Shown here in pieces: positions 1 to 11,014 of a DNA stretch of 64,000 bases. The stretch lies in NCBI RefSeq assembly GCF_000006405.1, contig NW_003208655.1, positions 1-64,000 on the forward strand, given 5' to 3'. The notes below the pieces were generated by a model that worked only from the letters and a program-made list of their open reading frames with translations, did no database searches and was not told where the DNA came from. The DNA comes from Perkinsus marinus ATCC 50983 (taxonomy: Eukaryota; Perkinsozoa; Perkinsida; Perkinsidae). A program made the translations under genes and the position numbers. Each line of letters opens with the position of its first letter. Within the stretch, counting starts at the first letter, position 1.

Positions 1-1971
1 GGGGCTCAATGGTGGTGCCTCTTATTGTAAACTGGATCTGAGCCCACCGATTTGTCATGGGGAGATCAGCCTTGTGGTACGGTCGCTATCTGCGGTCCTC
101 CTGTAACAGTTACACCGACTGATGTGGTTCCTACTGGTGATGGAACGTATGAGCCAGCCTGTGACACGATGTGCCAGAGTCTCAATGATGAGGCTTCGTA
201 TTGTAAGTGGTGGCTCCCTCGTCCAACCTGCCTCGGTGGCGATCAGCCATGCGGTGATCAAACTATCTGTACTTCCCAGACGTGGCCTCCTGCCCCCACA
301 CCATCTCTTCCCGCTGGTGCCCACCCTCATGAGTCTGCCCCTTGCAACGAATATTGCGTCGGACTTAATGGACCATCTTCGTTCTGTAAGTGGTGGAAGA
401 ATGAGCCTGTCTGTCAGGGGGGCGATCAGCCCTGTGGTGTACCGGATTGCCCTACCGGTACCCCCGCTCCCACCGAAGGCCCGCCGGACTCCCATGCTGG
501 CCCCAGCCCAAACTGCGATGCCTACTGTACTGCTATCAACCCCGGTCTCTCCGGTGATCGCGTGTCGTACTGCAAGTGGTGGCTCCACGTGCCCGTCTGT
601 TATGTTGGGGATCAGCCTTGCGGTCCAAGCGTATGCAGCGACTTCGGGGAGACTACAACCCCGACCCCTATCACTACTGGAGCGACTACATCTGTGACGC
701 CAACTATCCAGATCACCAGTACTGCTGCTCCTACCACACAAACGACCATGCCGTCAGCCTCGACCACTCAGACGGCTACTACTGTCGTTCCAACCACTCA
801 GGGGGCTACTACTGTCTCTCCGACGACTCAGGCTGTCACTACTGTCGCTGCGACCACACAGGCGGCCACGACTACCGTTCCAACCACACAGGCGGCTACT
901 ACTGTCGTCCCAACCACTCAGGGGGCTACTACTGTCTCTCCGACGACTCAGGCTGTCACTACTGTCGCTGCGACCACACAGGCGGCCACGACTACCGTTC
1001 CAACCACACAGGCGGCTACTACTGTCGTTCTAACCACACAGGCGGCTACTACTGTCGTTCCAACCACTCAGGGAGCTACTACTGTCGTCCCAACCACCCA
1101 GGGGGCTACTACTGTCGTTCCAACCACTCAGGGAGCTACTACTGTCGTCCCAACCACACAGGCGGCTACTACTGTCCTTTCAACCACTCAGGGGGCTACT
1201 ACTATCTCTCCGACGACTCAGGCTGTCACTACTGTCGCTGCGACCACACAGGCGGCCACGACTACCGTCTCAACCACACAGGCGGCTACTACTGTCGTCC
1301 CAACCACTCAGGGGGCTACTACTGTCTCTCCGACGACTCAGGCTGTCACTACCGTCGCTGCGACCACACAGGCGGCTACTACTGTCGTTCCAACCACACA
1401 GGCGGCTACTACTGTCGTCCCAACCACTCAGGGGGCTACTACTGTTTCTCCGACGACTCAGGCTGTCACTACTGTCGCTGCGACCACACAGGCGGCTACT
1501 ACTGTCGTTCCAACCACACAGGCGGCTACTACTGTCGTCCCAACCACTCAGGGAGCTACTACTGTCGTCCCAACCACTCAGGCGGCTACTACTGTCTTTC
1601 CGACGACTCAGGCTGTCACTACTGTCGCTGCGACCACACAGGCGGCCACGACTACCGTTCCAACCACACAGGCGGCTACTACTGTCGTCCCAACCACTCA
1701 GGGGGCTACTACTGTCTCTCCGACGACTCAGGCTGTCACTACTGTCGCTGCGACCACACAGGCGGCCACGACTACCGTTCCAACCACACAGGCGGCTACT
1801 ACTGTCGTTCTAACCACACAGGCGGCTACTACTGTCGTTTCAACCACTCAGGGGGCTACCAGCGTCGTTCCGACCACTCGGGCGGCTACAACTGTCGCTG
1901 TGGCCACACAGGCTGTCACCACCGTGCCTCCGACCACTCAAGTTCCGACCACTACCCAGGCTCCCCCCTAA
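1..1971 (+). CDS. Secreted Cys-rich/mucin-like protein, long form (copy 1; 5' end missing, frameshifted)
   Basis: Partial gene; its 5' end lies outside the window. It matches the complete copy at 6750-8732 from base 1 onward. It encodes the end of Cys module 1, modules 2-4 (each C-x3-C...[SF][YF]CKWW...C...GDQPCG...C) and a long Thr/Gln/Ala/Val stalk of decapeptide repeats ending in TQAPP. Around position 56-60 it has four G where the other copy has five, which shifts the frame inside module 1. The long open frame therefore begins only after the shift. The product would be secreted and heavily O-glycosylated by analogy with mucin-like stalks (inference). The repeat array is 180 nt longer than in copy 2. 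No known family is recognised for the Cys module. Either a one-base sequencing error or a real disabling deletion is possible. Confidence 0.7.
765..1965 (+). repeat. 30-bp coding tandem repeat array (TTQ decapeptide stalk, copy 1)
   Basis: The array is built from 30-bp units encoding variants of TTQAATTVVP, TTQGATTVVP, TTQAVTTVAA and TTQGATTVSP. Because the unit is a multiple of three, alternate frames also stay open over more than 1 kb. Nearly identical neighbouring units point to ongoing unequal exchange or gene conversion. Confidence 0.9.
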
Positions 1972-3296
1972 GGTTTCTTCTAGGCGAACTCGTAAAACGG
2001 CTGCCTTTCGAGATCACTTTCATGTCCACTATTGTCCGACATATCCTTCATTCATATCATTCATTTGTGTTTTTACATTTCATTGATGACCCGAATCGGG
2101 CCACTTGACTGATTCGGAGTTCATTCATTATGTGTGTCGTAGTTCTTCGCTGCTCGTGGACCATTGAAGTGAGTAGAAGTGAAACGATATCTTCCCGTGT
2201 TGAGTTTCTCATCTTGGTCCGAGATTCTCGGATACATGTGACATAGCTCGAAGTGGCAAATCACAGGGTATGCAAGTTACTATGAGTGAATGCATGTCGA
2301 GATGTCAGTTGCCTGTGCGCCATTATTCCTTCCCCGAGTCGGGAATTCCCACCGCACCGATGACTCGATTAAGATATTCAGCATTCCAATAGACATAATA
2401 TTAATATGTGGCCAACTCGGAATGTGCACGAATTGTCTTTGGATGCTTTGCCTCATTCCGTCTGTTCTCTATTGGCGACATATCCTGCTTGAGTGTTCCC
2501 AAACATCACGATAAACCCGCAGTTCAGACCCTGTGAAATTCCAACGTTTCTCGGCCTGCGGATGGCAGATTCGAATGCGCCCCCTTCTCCCATATTTCCC
2601 TACGTTTCACAGTTCCCAACAAAATATCCAATACGCAGCAGCAAATAATTTTGCACTTTTCCGAAAATTCCTTCCATCCACTGTGGATTCCACACAGCAC
2701 TCACCACAATCTACCTCATTCGAATCGAGTGTTGATCCAACGATAGCACCAACGGGATAGCTTTTCAACCGGGATATAAGTCGAACTTCATTCTTGTTGC
2801 CCTTTTGCCAGCATCGACTGATCCGATTCGGGTCGCTATGGTATTCTCAAATTTCGAAATATGTGAACGCGAACCCATGGCGACCGGTGTGCATGGCGAG
2901 ATCTGTCATTCCGATAAATCTGCACGAGCGCTGGAGGATGAGTTCTTCGATGCCAACCGGAACGAAGCTCCGGAAGCTGGAGTACTATCGCATTACTACT
3001 GTATAAGACTAACTAGCCGACTTCACTCAAGTGATGACTAAGCTCGATTGAAAAACATCCGCATGAAGTAATCCCGGAGACTACTAGACCTCAAGAAAGC
3101 CGCGAATAGGAGAATTTGCGCACAATGGAGGATACTAGGATCTTCCCGTTTCGGACAAACCGATCTCGACTGCAAAGAAGGAAGACGTAATTCGAGCTCA
3201 AGAGTCAATTTCAGATACCCCGTCAAAATTCTCAAGGGTGCAATTATTGAAGTTTCCCCGAGATCGAGCGCAACTCACGCTCCTGCAATCAGAGCG
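1972..3296. other. Intergenic spacer of duplicated block
   Basis: No convincing gene; only short open frames. It is almost identical to 8733-10057, so its conservation reflects recent duplication rather than selection. It contains the 3' flank of the long gene and the 5' flank of the short gene. Confidence 0.6.
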
Positions 3297-4253
3297 GTGG
3301 AGGCAACGTCCAATGTGTCAGTATTCGATCTATCCCTACAACCTATGCTCACCTTCCTTGCTGTCAGCGCTCTTTCTCCAGCGGTGTTAGGGTGTCTCCG
3401 TCGTCTCCAAGTCAGCACCACCACGTCGCCTCCTGCCACCACGACTCCAACAAGTACGGTCGACATTGCCACTTTGCAGAACACTTGTGATATCTACTGC
3501 CAGGGGCTCAATGGTGGTGCCTCTTATTGTAAACTGGATTTGAGCCCACCGATTTGTCATGGGGGAGATCAGCCTTGTGGTACGGTCGCTATCTGCGGTC
3601 CTCCTGTAACAGTTACACCGACTGATGTGGTTCCTACTGGTGATGGAACGTATGAGCCAGCCTGTGACACGATGTGCCAGAGTCTCAATGATGAGGCTTC
3701 GTATTGTAAGTGGTGGCTCCCTCGTCCAACCTGCCTCGGTGGCGATCAGCCATGCGGTGATCAAACTATCTGTACTTCCCAGACGTGGCCTCCTGCCCCC
3801 ACACCGTCTCTTCCAGCTGGTGCCCACCCTCATGAGTCTGCCCCTTGCAACGAATATTGCGTCGGCCTTAATGGACCATCTTCGTTCTGTAAGTGGTGGA
3901 AGAATGAGCCTGTCTGTCAGGGAGGCGATCAGCCCTGTGGTGTATCGGATTGTCCTACCGGTACCCTTGCTCCCACTGGAGGCCCTCCGGACTCCCATGC
4001 TGGCCCTAGTCCAAACTGCAATGCGTACTGTGCCGCAATGAACCCTGGCCTTTCCGGTGATCGCGTGTCGTACTGCAAGTGGTGGCTGTATGTGCCAGCC
4101 TGTTACGTTGGTGATCAGCTCTGCGGCCCCAGCGTCTGCAGCGATTACGAGGACACTACAACTCCGACTCCTGACACTACCACGGCGGCGACGTCTACCG
4201 TTACGACGTCTACTGATCAGGTGACGACAACCACTACTCAGACGCCGCCCTAG
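3297..4253 (+). CDS. Secreted Cys-rich protein, short form (copy 1)
   Basis: A 318-residue frame. The likely start is the internal Met at about 3345, which begins a clean signal peptide (MLTFLAVSALSPAVLG); the upstream Met at 3297 is also possible. A short Thr/Pro linker leads into four six-Cys modules. Each has C-x3-C, then SYCK (CKLD in module 1, CKWW in 2-4), then a Cys and GD(Q)PCG, then a last Cys. The tail is a brief Thr-rich segment ending TQTPP with no decapeptide array. It is a paralogue of the long form: sequence similarity begins just before the signal peptide and runs through module 4. Probably a secreted or surface protein with three disulfides per module (inference). I do not recognise the family. 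Confidence 0.8.
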   Translation: MEATSNVSVFDLSLQPMLTFLAVSALSPAVLGCLRRLQVSTTTSPPATTTPTSTVDIATLQNTCDIYCQGLNGGASYCKLDLSPPICHGGDQPCGTVAICGPPVTVTPTDVVPTGDGTYEPACDTMCQSLNDEASYCKWWLPRPTCLGGDQPCGDQTICTSQTWPPAPTPSLPAGAHPHESAPCNEYCVGLNGPSSFCKWWKNEPVCQGGDQPCGVSDCPTGTLAPTGGPPDSHAGPSPNCNAYCAAMNPGLSGDRVSYCKWWLYVPACYVGDQLCGPSVCSDYEDTTTPTPDTTTAATSTVTTSTDQVTTTTTQTPP

Positions 4254-6749
4254 GGCTCTATAGGATGAAGATCGTCAACCGTATATCGGTCTCTACTGGT
4301 GAGTCGCCCTATGATCTTTGGCATGATATTGTGGCCGCCCGTAAAAATCGATCATTCATATATAATCGCATTCCTCATTCATCAGCTGATTAGCTTAGCA
4401 CATATTATGTGTATCCTGAGCATGTAGATGCTCTCCAATCATCGTGTGAGTAGGGCTAGCAAGATATCCGATGCGATTCGGAGTTGTGTTGAAGTATTTG
4501 CTGTTTATTGCATGTCGTCATCGGGGCTTGTTTCACATGCTACAAAACAGACTGTGTCGGATAGAGTGATGTTCGAACCGTCAACCGACCTCAGCTCATT
4601 GAGCAACTAGAAGCACAGGGCTTCATTAGGAATGCAGTGCTGTTTGCAGTGGTTGAACGAGTAACATGCGACCGATCTCAGGGGTGTTCGATACAGAGCT
4701 GGAGTACCTCATTTGTGGCTGGTTTGTTCAATTTCGGTAACTTACCGACGGTAAGTTAAAGTTTCAGCAAAAGTGATTGAAGGATTTCTGTACGCAGTTC
4801 CATTCACGGACATGAGAACGAGGTACGGAGATTCCGAGTGTCATACCACCAGGCAATCAGTCGTTAGCTTCTCTTATGGGCATGTCTTCGAGCAGCTTCC
4901 TCCGGTCTACAAAATATCAGCGGAACATTTCTTGTCTTCAGACGCGCCATTGGATACCTGGCTCACGTAGCGGCAGAATTCGACTGAGTCACAGCCTCGG
5001 AATGAAACGACACAGCATATCAGATTGTACAAGATCACCTAGCTGGGCGAGAGCAGACTCCAAGAAGATACTTTGAAGTTCAATGCAATATCTCGCCCCA
5101 CCTGACATCGTCCGGACAGGTAAAACCATTTTTATTGTGCGAGCTCGTATCTCCCTTCCAATCGCGCTATCCGTGCTGCACATCGATTACGGGTTGCGAA
5201 TTCAGGTACTAGAGTGTTGTTCCCGATTGTTGTGAGGAGATCAACCCGCTGTGAGCTCTTATCGGGCGGAGGGTTTGGATCAACAGCTTGCTCTCATCCA
5301 GAAGAAAGCTAGAGACTCCCTAGCTTTCTAGCTCTCTAGCTCTCTAGTAGAGAGCAATTTCTAGTCGAGTGTGCAACAGTAAGCCTTAACAACCGTCATG
5401 CCCTCAGTCAGTCATGTCGTCTCCCCGATGATTATCACCACTCGTAGTGGAGATTTTCGTAGGTCACTCCTCGAATCCGTGTTGCTGTGAGTCCACTGAA
5501 AACCTGTCATATCTCTTCTTCATGATTCTGCTGGGACGCGGGGAGGATAAGAGCGAAAGTTCGAACAGAGACCCTCTCAAGAAGAGATGTTTGGAGACCT
5601 AAAAGCAGCTGAAACATTCCAGATATTTTGTTGGTCGTGATGAAATAGATACGAACTATATGATCACTTAGCTCTGGCTGTGTTTTAAACATATTCAACT
5701 CTCCCCATCATCCATACCGATATATTTCACATTGGATCGCCAAAAATATGGAGTCCGGGCGAGAGTGCATATCAGAGCATTGGTCTCACCAATCCAATAA
5801 AATGATACGAGCACTGAATTGCTGATAAGTAACACACCAGTTCACGGATGCCAGGGATTCGAGAAGTACCACCAGCAACTTCATGTCACAAGATAGTAGG
5901 GCTACTGAACACGGAACACAAGCCGAAGCTCTAACGAGTCTTACATACACTAAAGTAGACACAAAGCCGATAGTCAACAACGTCAGGAGCCTGTAGTTGT
6001 GTTGTTTAGTTTCGAGGAGTGACTCAACTACTCGGATACAAGACTCGTATCCGAATAGTTGGGTATTACGAATTAAACTTCAGCTTCAGTACTTGGCTGA
6101 GGATTCTACATTGTAGATGTTCTCTCAGCCAACCAGTACCGGATTCTGTATAGGATTAGACCTCATACAATTTCGATTTGACAGGGAGACAACCACCGGT
6201 AGTAGAGGTCATGTACAGTGCTCCATGAAGACAGATCCTCAAGTGTGCCGTGAGACTGCCGACCCTTAATAATGAACTCACCAACAATCCTCACAACTCA
6301 ATGTTTCCCATAGTGCCCCTGCACGAGTCCAACAAAAATCGCAGTGAGCCTGAAGAGTCCAAATTAGAGCAAATAAGTCGATACTCCGATGCCGGGACGT
6401 TCGGTCTACCGGAGCTTAAGCTCTGAAGTACCGTGTGAAATCATCGGTATTAGCTCAGGTGGGTTACTGGGTCCCAACATGGGCATCCCATGTGAAGATG
6501 GTCGATGTGGTGAGAGGCTTTTCGGCTAGCAACAGGCCAATGGAAGACTCGCGCACGGAGAAGATTCGAGAATCTTTCCGTTTCGACCAAGCCTATCTTG
6601 ACTTGCGAGCTGAAGCATATTCCCATCATGTGGCAAAGCTGAAGAAATTCATGAGAATTTGGTCAGAAGTACTGGATACTGAGCTTGAATTCCGTAAGCT
6701 GTGTGCTGCACTGTTCTCAGGTTGGCGATGACGCCAGTGCTGATCGTGC
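4254..6749. other. Unique intergenic spacer between duplicated units
   Basis: No supported gene. The first 300 bp are shared with the flank after 11014; the rest is single copy here. It holds several short inverted repeats (4738-4758, 6025-6132) and a simple AGCTCTCT-type repeat near 5320-5350. A 98-codon open frame at 6435-6731 (GTG start) shows no recognisable feature and overlaps the likely promoter of the next gene. Confidence 0.5.
6025..6132. repeat. Two adjacent long hairpins
   Basis: Hairpin 1 (6025-6061) has a 15-bp stem with one mismatch and a 7-base loop. Hairpin 2 (6093-6132) has a 9-bp perfect outer stem, TTGGCTGAG paired with CTCAGCCAA, enclosing an inner CTACATTGTAG palindrome. 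Function is unknown; possibly the remains of a small non-autonomous element. Confidence 0.6.
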
Positions 6750-8732
6750 ATGAAATTAGCATTCACCCTATTCCTACAACCTATGCTCACCTTCCTTGCT
6801 GTCAGCGCTCTTTCTCCAGCGGTGCTGGGGAGTCTCCGTCGTCTCCAAGTCAGCACGACCACGTCGCCTCCTGCCACCACGACTCCAACAAGTACGGTCG
6901 ACATTGCCACTTTGCAGAACACTTGTGACATCTACTGCCAGGGGCTCAATGGTGGTGCCTCTTATTGTAAACTGGATCTGAGCCCACCGATTTGTCATGG
7001 GGGAGATCAGCCTTGTGGTACGGTCGCTATCTGCGGTCCTCCTGTAACAGTTACACCGACTGATGTGGTTCCTACTGGTGATGGAACGTATGAGCCAGCC
7101 TGTGACACGATGTGCCAGAGTCTCAATGATGAGGCTTCGTATTGTAAGTGGTGGCTCCCTCGTCCAACCTGCCTCGGTGGCGATCAGCCATGCGGTGATC
7201 AAACTATCTGTACTTCCCAGACGTGGCCTCCTGCCCCCACACCGTCTCTTCCCGCTGGTGCCCACCCTCATGAGTCTGCCCCTTGCAACGAATATTGCGT
7301 CGGACTTAATGGACCATCTTCGTTCTGTAAGTGGTGGAAGAATGAGCCTGTCTGTCAGGGGGGCGATCAGCCCTGTGGTGTACCGGATTGCCCTACCGGT
7401 ACCCCCGCTCCCACCGAAGGCCCGCCGGACTCCCATGCTGGCCCCAGCCCAAACTGCGATGCCTACTGTACTGCTATCAACCCCGGTCTCTCCGGTGATC
7501 GCGTGTCGTACTGCAAGTGGTGGCTCCACGTGCCCGTCTGTTATGTTGGGGATCAGCCTTGCGGTCCAAGCGTATGCAGCGACTTCGGGGAGACTACAAC
7601 CCCGACCCCTATCACTACTGGAGCGACTACATCTGTGACGCCAACTATCCAGATCACCAGTACTGCTGCTCCTACCACACAAACGACCATGCCGTCAGCC
7701 TCGACCACTCAGACGGCTACTACTGTCGTTCCAACCACTCAGGGGGCTACTACTGTCTCTCCGACGACTCAGGCTGTCACTACTGTCGCTGCGACCACAC
7801 AGGCGGCCACGACTACCGTTCCAACCACACAGGCGGCTACTACTGTCGTTCTAACCACACAGGCGGCTACTACTGTCGTTTCAACCTCTCAGGGGGCTAC
7901 TACTCTCTCTCCGACGACTCAGGCTGTCACTACTGTTGCTGCGACCACACAGGCGGCTACTACTGTCGCTCCAACCACACAGGCGGCTACTACTGTCGTT
8001 CCAACCACTCAGGGAGCTACTACTGTCGTCCCAACCACTCAGGGGGCTACTACTGTCTCTCCGACGACTCAGGCTGTCACTACTGTCGCTGCGACCACAC
8101 AGGCGGCCACGACTACCGTCCCAACCACACAAGCGGCTACTACTGTCGTCCCAACCACTCAGGGGGCTGCTACTGTCTCTCCGACGACTCAGGCTGTCAC
8201 TACTGTCGTTCAAACCACACAGGCGGCTACTACTGTCGTTCCAACCACACAGGCGGCTACTACTGTCGTTCCAACCACTCAGGGAGCTACTACTGTCTCT
8301 CCGACGACTCAGGCTGTCACTACTGTCGTTCAAACCACACAGGCGGCTACTACTGTCGTTCCAACCACACAGGCGGCTACTACTGTCGTTCCAACCACTC
8401 AGGGAGCTACTACTGTCGTTCCAACCACTCAGGGAGCTACTACTGTCGTCTCAACCACTCAGGGGGCTACTACTGTCTTTCCGACGACTCAGGCTGTCAC
8501 TACTGTCGCTGCGACCACACAGGCGGCTACTACTGTCGCTCAAACCACTCAGGCGGCTACGACCACCGTCCTGACCACTCAGGCGGCTACGACCGCCGTC
8601 CTGACCACTCAGGCGGCTACCAGCGTCGTTCCGACCACTCGGGCGGCTACAACTGTCGCTGTGGCCACACAGGCTGTCACCACTGTGCCTCCGACCACTC
8701 AAGTTCCGACCACTACCCAGGCTCCCCCCTAA
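6750..8732 (+). CDS. Secreted Cys-rich/mucin-like protein, long form (copy 2)
   Basis: The intact 660-residue version. The N-terminus MKLAFTLFLQPMLTFLAVSA is a good signal peptide; starts at 6750 or the internal Met at 6783 both work. Four six-Cys modules follow (about residues 60-280) with the recurring SYCKWW and GDQPCG motifs. Then comes a Thr/Gln/Ala/Val stalk of about 350 residues built of decapeptides (TTQAATTVVP type). It ends TTTQAPP with no obvious transmembrane helix or GPI signal, so release or wall association is possible. The body of the gene matches the short paralogue, but the upstream DNA differs, so the two forms may be controlled separately. The role as a surface or matrix glycoprotein is inferred from architecture only. 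Confidence 0.85.
   Translation: MKLAFTLFLQPMLTFLAVSALSPAVLGSLRRLQVSTTTSPPATTTPTSTVDIATLQNTCDIYCQGLNGGASYCKLDLSPPICHGGDQPCGTVAICGPPVTVTPTDVVPTGDGTYEPACDTMCQSLNDEASYCKWWLPRPTCLGGDQPCGDQTICTSQTWPPAPTPSLPAGAHPHESAPCNEYCVGLNGPSSFCKWWKNEPVCQGGDQPCGVPDCPTGTPAPTEGPPDSHAGPSPNCDAYCTAINPGLSGDRVSYCKWWLHVPVCYVGDQPCGPSVCSDFGETTTPTPITTGATTSVTPTIQITSTAAPTTQTTMPSASTTQTATTVVPTTQGATTVSPTTQAVTTVAATTQAATTTVPTTQAATTVVLTTQAATTVVSTSQGATTLSPTTQAVTTVAATTQAATTVAPTTQAATTVVPTTQGATTVVPTTQGATTVSPTTQAVTTVAATTQAATTTVPTTQAATTVVPTTQGAATVSPTTQAVTTVVQTTQAATTVVPTTQAATTVVPTTQGATTVSPTTQAVTTVVQTTQAATTVVPTTQAATTVVPTTQGATTVVPTTQGATTVVSTTQGATTVFPTTQAVTTVAATTQAATTVAQTTQAATTTVLTTQAATTAVLTTQAATSVVPTTRAATTVAVATQAVTTVPPTTQVPTTTQAPP
7706..8725 (+). 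repeat. 30-bp coding tandem repeat array (TTQ decapeptide stalk, copy 2)
   Basis: Same 30-bp unit family as copy 1, six units (180 nt) shorter and with a different order of unit variants, although the flanking DNA is over 99 percent identical. Confidence 0.9.
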
Positions 8733-10057
8733 GGTTTCTTCTAGGCGAACTCGTAAAACGGCTGCCTTTCGAGATCGCTTTCATGTCCACTATTGTCCGA
8801 CATATCCTTCATTCATATCATTCATTTGTGTCTTTACATTTCATTGATGACCCGAATCGGGCCACTTGACTGATTCGGAGTTCATTCATTATGTGTGTCG
8901 TAGTTCTTCGCTGCTCGTGGACCATTGAAGTGAGTAGAAGTGAAACGATATCTTCCCGTGTTGAGTTTCTCATCTTGGTCCGAGATTCTCGGATACATGT
9001 GACATAGCTCGAAGTGGCAAATCACAGGGTATGCAAGTTACTATGAGTGAATGCATGTCGAGATGTCAGTTGCCTGTGCGCCATTATTCCTTCCCCGAGT
9101 CGGGAATTCCCACCGCACCGATGACTCGATTAAGATATTCAGCATTCCAATAGACATAATATTAATATGTGGCCAACTCGGAATGTGCACGAATTGTCTT
9201 TGGATGCTTTGCCTCATTCCGTCTGTTCTCTATTGGCGACATATCCTGCTTGAGTGTTCCCAAACATCACGATAAACCCGCAGTTCAGACCCTGTGAAAT
9301 TCCAACGTTTCTCGGCCTGCGGATGGCAGATTCGAATGCGCCCCCTTCTCCCATATTTCCCTACGTTTCACAGTTCCCAACAAAATATCCAATACGCAGC
9401 AGCAAATAATTTTGCACTTTTCCGAAAATTCCTTCCATCCACTGTGGATTCCACACAGCACTCACCACAATCTACCTCATTCGAATCGAGTGTTGATCCA
9501 ACGATAGCACCAACGGGATAGCTTTTCAACCGGGATATAAGTCGAACTTCATTCTTGTTGCCCTTTTGCCAGCATCGACTGATCCGATTCGGGTCGCTAT
9601 GGTATTCTCAAATTTCGAAATATGTGAACGCGAACCCATGGCGACCGGTGTGCATGGCGAGATCTGTCATTCCGATAAATCTGCACGAGCGCTGGAGGAT
9701 GAGTTCTTCGATGCCAACCGGAACGAAGCTCCGGAAGCTGGAGTACTATCGCATTACTACTGTATAAGACTAACTAGCCGACTTCACTCAAGTGATGACT
9801 AAGCTCGATTGAAAAACATCCGCATGAAGTAATCCCGGAGACTACTAGACCTCAAGAAAGCCGCGAATAGGAGAATTTGCGCACAATGGAGGATACTAGG
9901 ATCTTCCCGTTTCGGACAAACCGATCTCGACTGCAAAGAAGGAAGACGTAATTCGAGCTCAAGAGTCAATTTCAGATACCCCGTCAAAATTCTCAAGGGT
10001 GCAATTATTGAAGTTTCCCCGAGATCGAGCGCAACTCACGCTCCTGCAATCAGAGCG
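8733..10057. other. Intergenic spacer, second copy
   Basis: Near-identical to 1972-3296. No gene seen. Confidence 0.6.
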
Positions 10058-11014
10058 GTGGAGGCAACGTCCAATGTGTCAGTATTCGATCTATCCCTAC
10101 AACCTATGCTCACCTTCCTTGCTGTCAGCGCTCTTTCTCCAGCGGTGTTAGGGTGTCTCCGTCGTCTCCAAGTCAGCACCACCACGTCGCCTCCTGCCAC
10201 CACGACTCCAACAAGTACGGTCGACATTGCCACTTTGCAGAACACTTGTGATATCTACTGCCAGGGGCTCAATGGTGGTGCCTCTTATTGTAAACTGGAT
10301 TTGAGCCCACCGATTTGTCATGGGGGAGATCAGCCTTGTGGTACGGTCGCTATCTGCGGTCCTCCTGTAACAGTTACACCGACTGATGTGGTTCCTACTG
10401 GTGATGGAACGTATGAGCCAGCCTGTGACACGATGTGCCAGAGTCTCAATGATGAGGCTTCGTATTGTAAGTGGTGGCTCCCTCGTCCAACCTGCCTCGG
10501 TGGCGATCAGCCATGCGGTGATCAAACTATCTGTACTTCCCAGACGTGGCCTCCTGCCCCCACACCGTCTCTTCCAGCTGGTGCCCACCCTCATGAGTCT
10601 GCCCCTTGCAACGAATATTGCGTCGGACTTAATGGACCATCTTCGTTCTGTAAGTGGTGGAAGAATGAGCCTGTCTGTCAGGGAGGCGATCAGCCCTGTG
10701 GTGTATCGGATTGTCCTACCGGTACCCTTGCTCCCACTGGAGGCCCTCCGGACTCCCATGCTGGCCCTAGTCCAAACTGCAATGCGTACTGTGCCGCAAT
10801 GAACCCTGGCCTTTCCGGTGATCGCGTGTCCTACTGCAAGTGGTGGCTGTATGTGCCAGCCTGTTACGTTGGTGATCAGCTCTGCGGCCCCAGCGTCTGC
10901 AGCGATTACGAGGACACTACAACTCCGACTCCTGACACTACCACGGCGGCGACGTCTACCGTTACGACGTCTACTGATCAGGTGACGACAACCACTACTC
11001 AGACGCCGCCCTAG
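10058..11014 (+). CDS. Secreted Cys-rich protein, short form (copy 2)
   Basis: A 318-residue near-duplicate of the gene at 3297-4253, differing at only a handful of bases. The preferred start is the signal-peptide Met at about 10106. It has the same four six-Cys modules and short Thr-rich tail. The near identity suggests redundancy or increased dose after a recent duplication. Confidence 0.8.
   Translation: MEATSNVSVFDLSLQPMLTFLAVSALSPAVLGCLRRLQVSTTTSPPATTTPTSTVDIATLQNTCDIYCQGLNGGASYCKLDLSPPICHGGDQPCGTVAICGPPVTVTPTDVVPTGDGTYEPACDTMCQSLNDEASYCKWWLPRPTCLGGDQPCGDQTICTSQTWPPAPTPSLPAGAHPHESAPCNEYCVGLNGPSSFCKWWKNEPVCQGGDQPCGVSDCPTGTLAPTGGPPDSHAGPSPNCNAYCAAMNPGLSGDRVSYCKWWLYVPACYVGDQLCGPSVCSDYEDTTTPTPDTTTAATSTVTTSTDQVTTTTTQTPP

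Larger units (their letters stand above)
1..4565 (+). repeat. Tandem duplication, left copy (matches about 6941-11326)
   Basis: From the end of the long gene to about 4565 this segment aligns with the right copy at a constant offset of 6,761 bp with only a few mismatches (for example near 2014, 2074, 3850 and 4335). Homology stops abruptly after the short gene, near 4565 and 11326. The left boundary of this copy is outside the window. The spacer 4566-6749 is unique. Confidence 0.9.

Noticed and set aside
576-2108. Long plus-strand open frame rich in Tyr/Cys/His repeats (also 7517-8869)
   Set aside because: Alternate-frame reading of the 30-bp coding repeat; the unit length keeps all frames open. 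The in-frame Cys-rich/mucin gene with a signal peptide explains the DNA.
6774-7682. 300-codon minus-strand open frame over the Cys-rich modules (also 55-741, 3387-3998, 10148-10759)
   Set aside because: Antisense shadow of the real gene; no signal, no motif, composition dominated by Arg and Ser from complementary codons.
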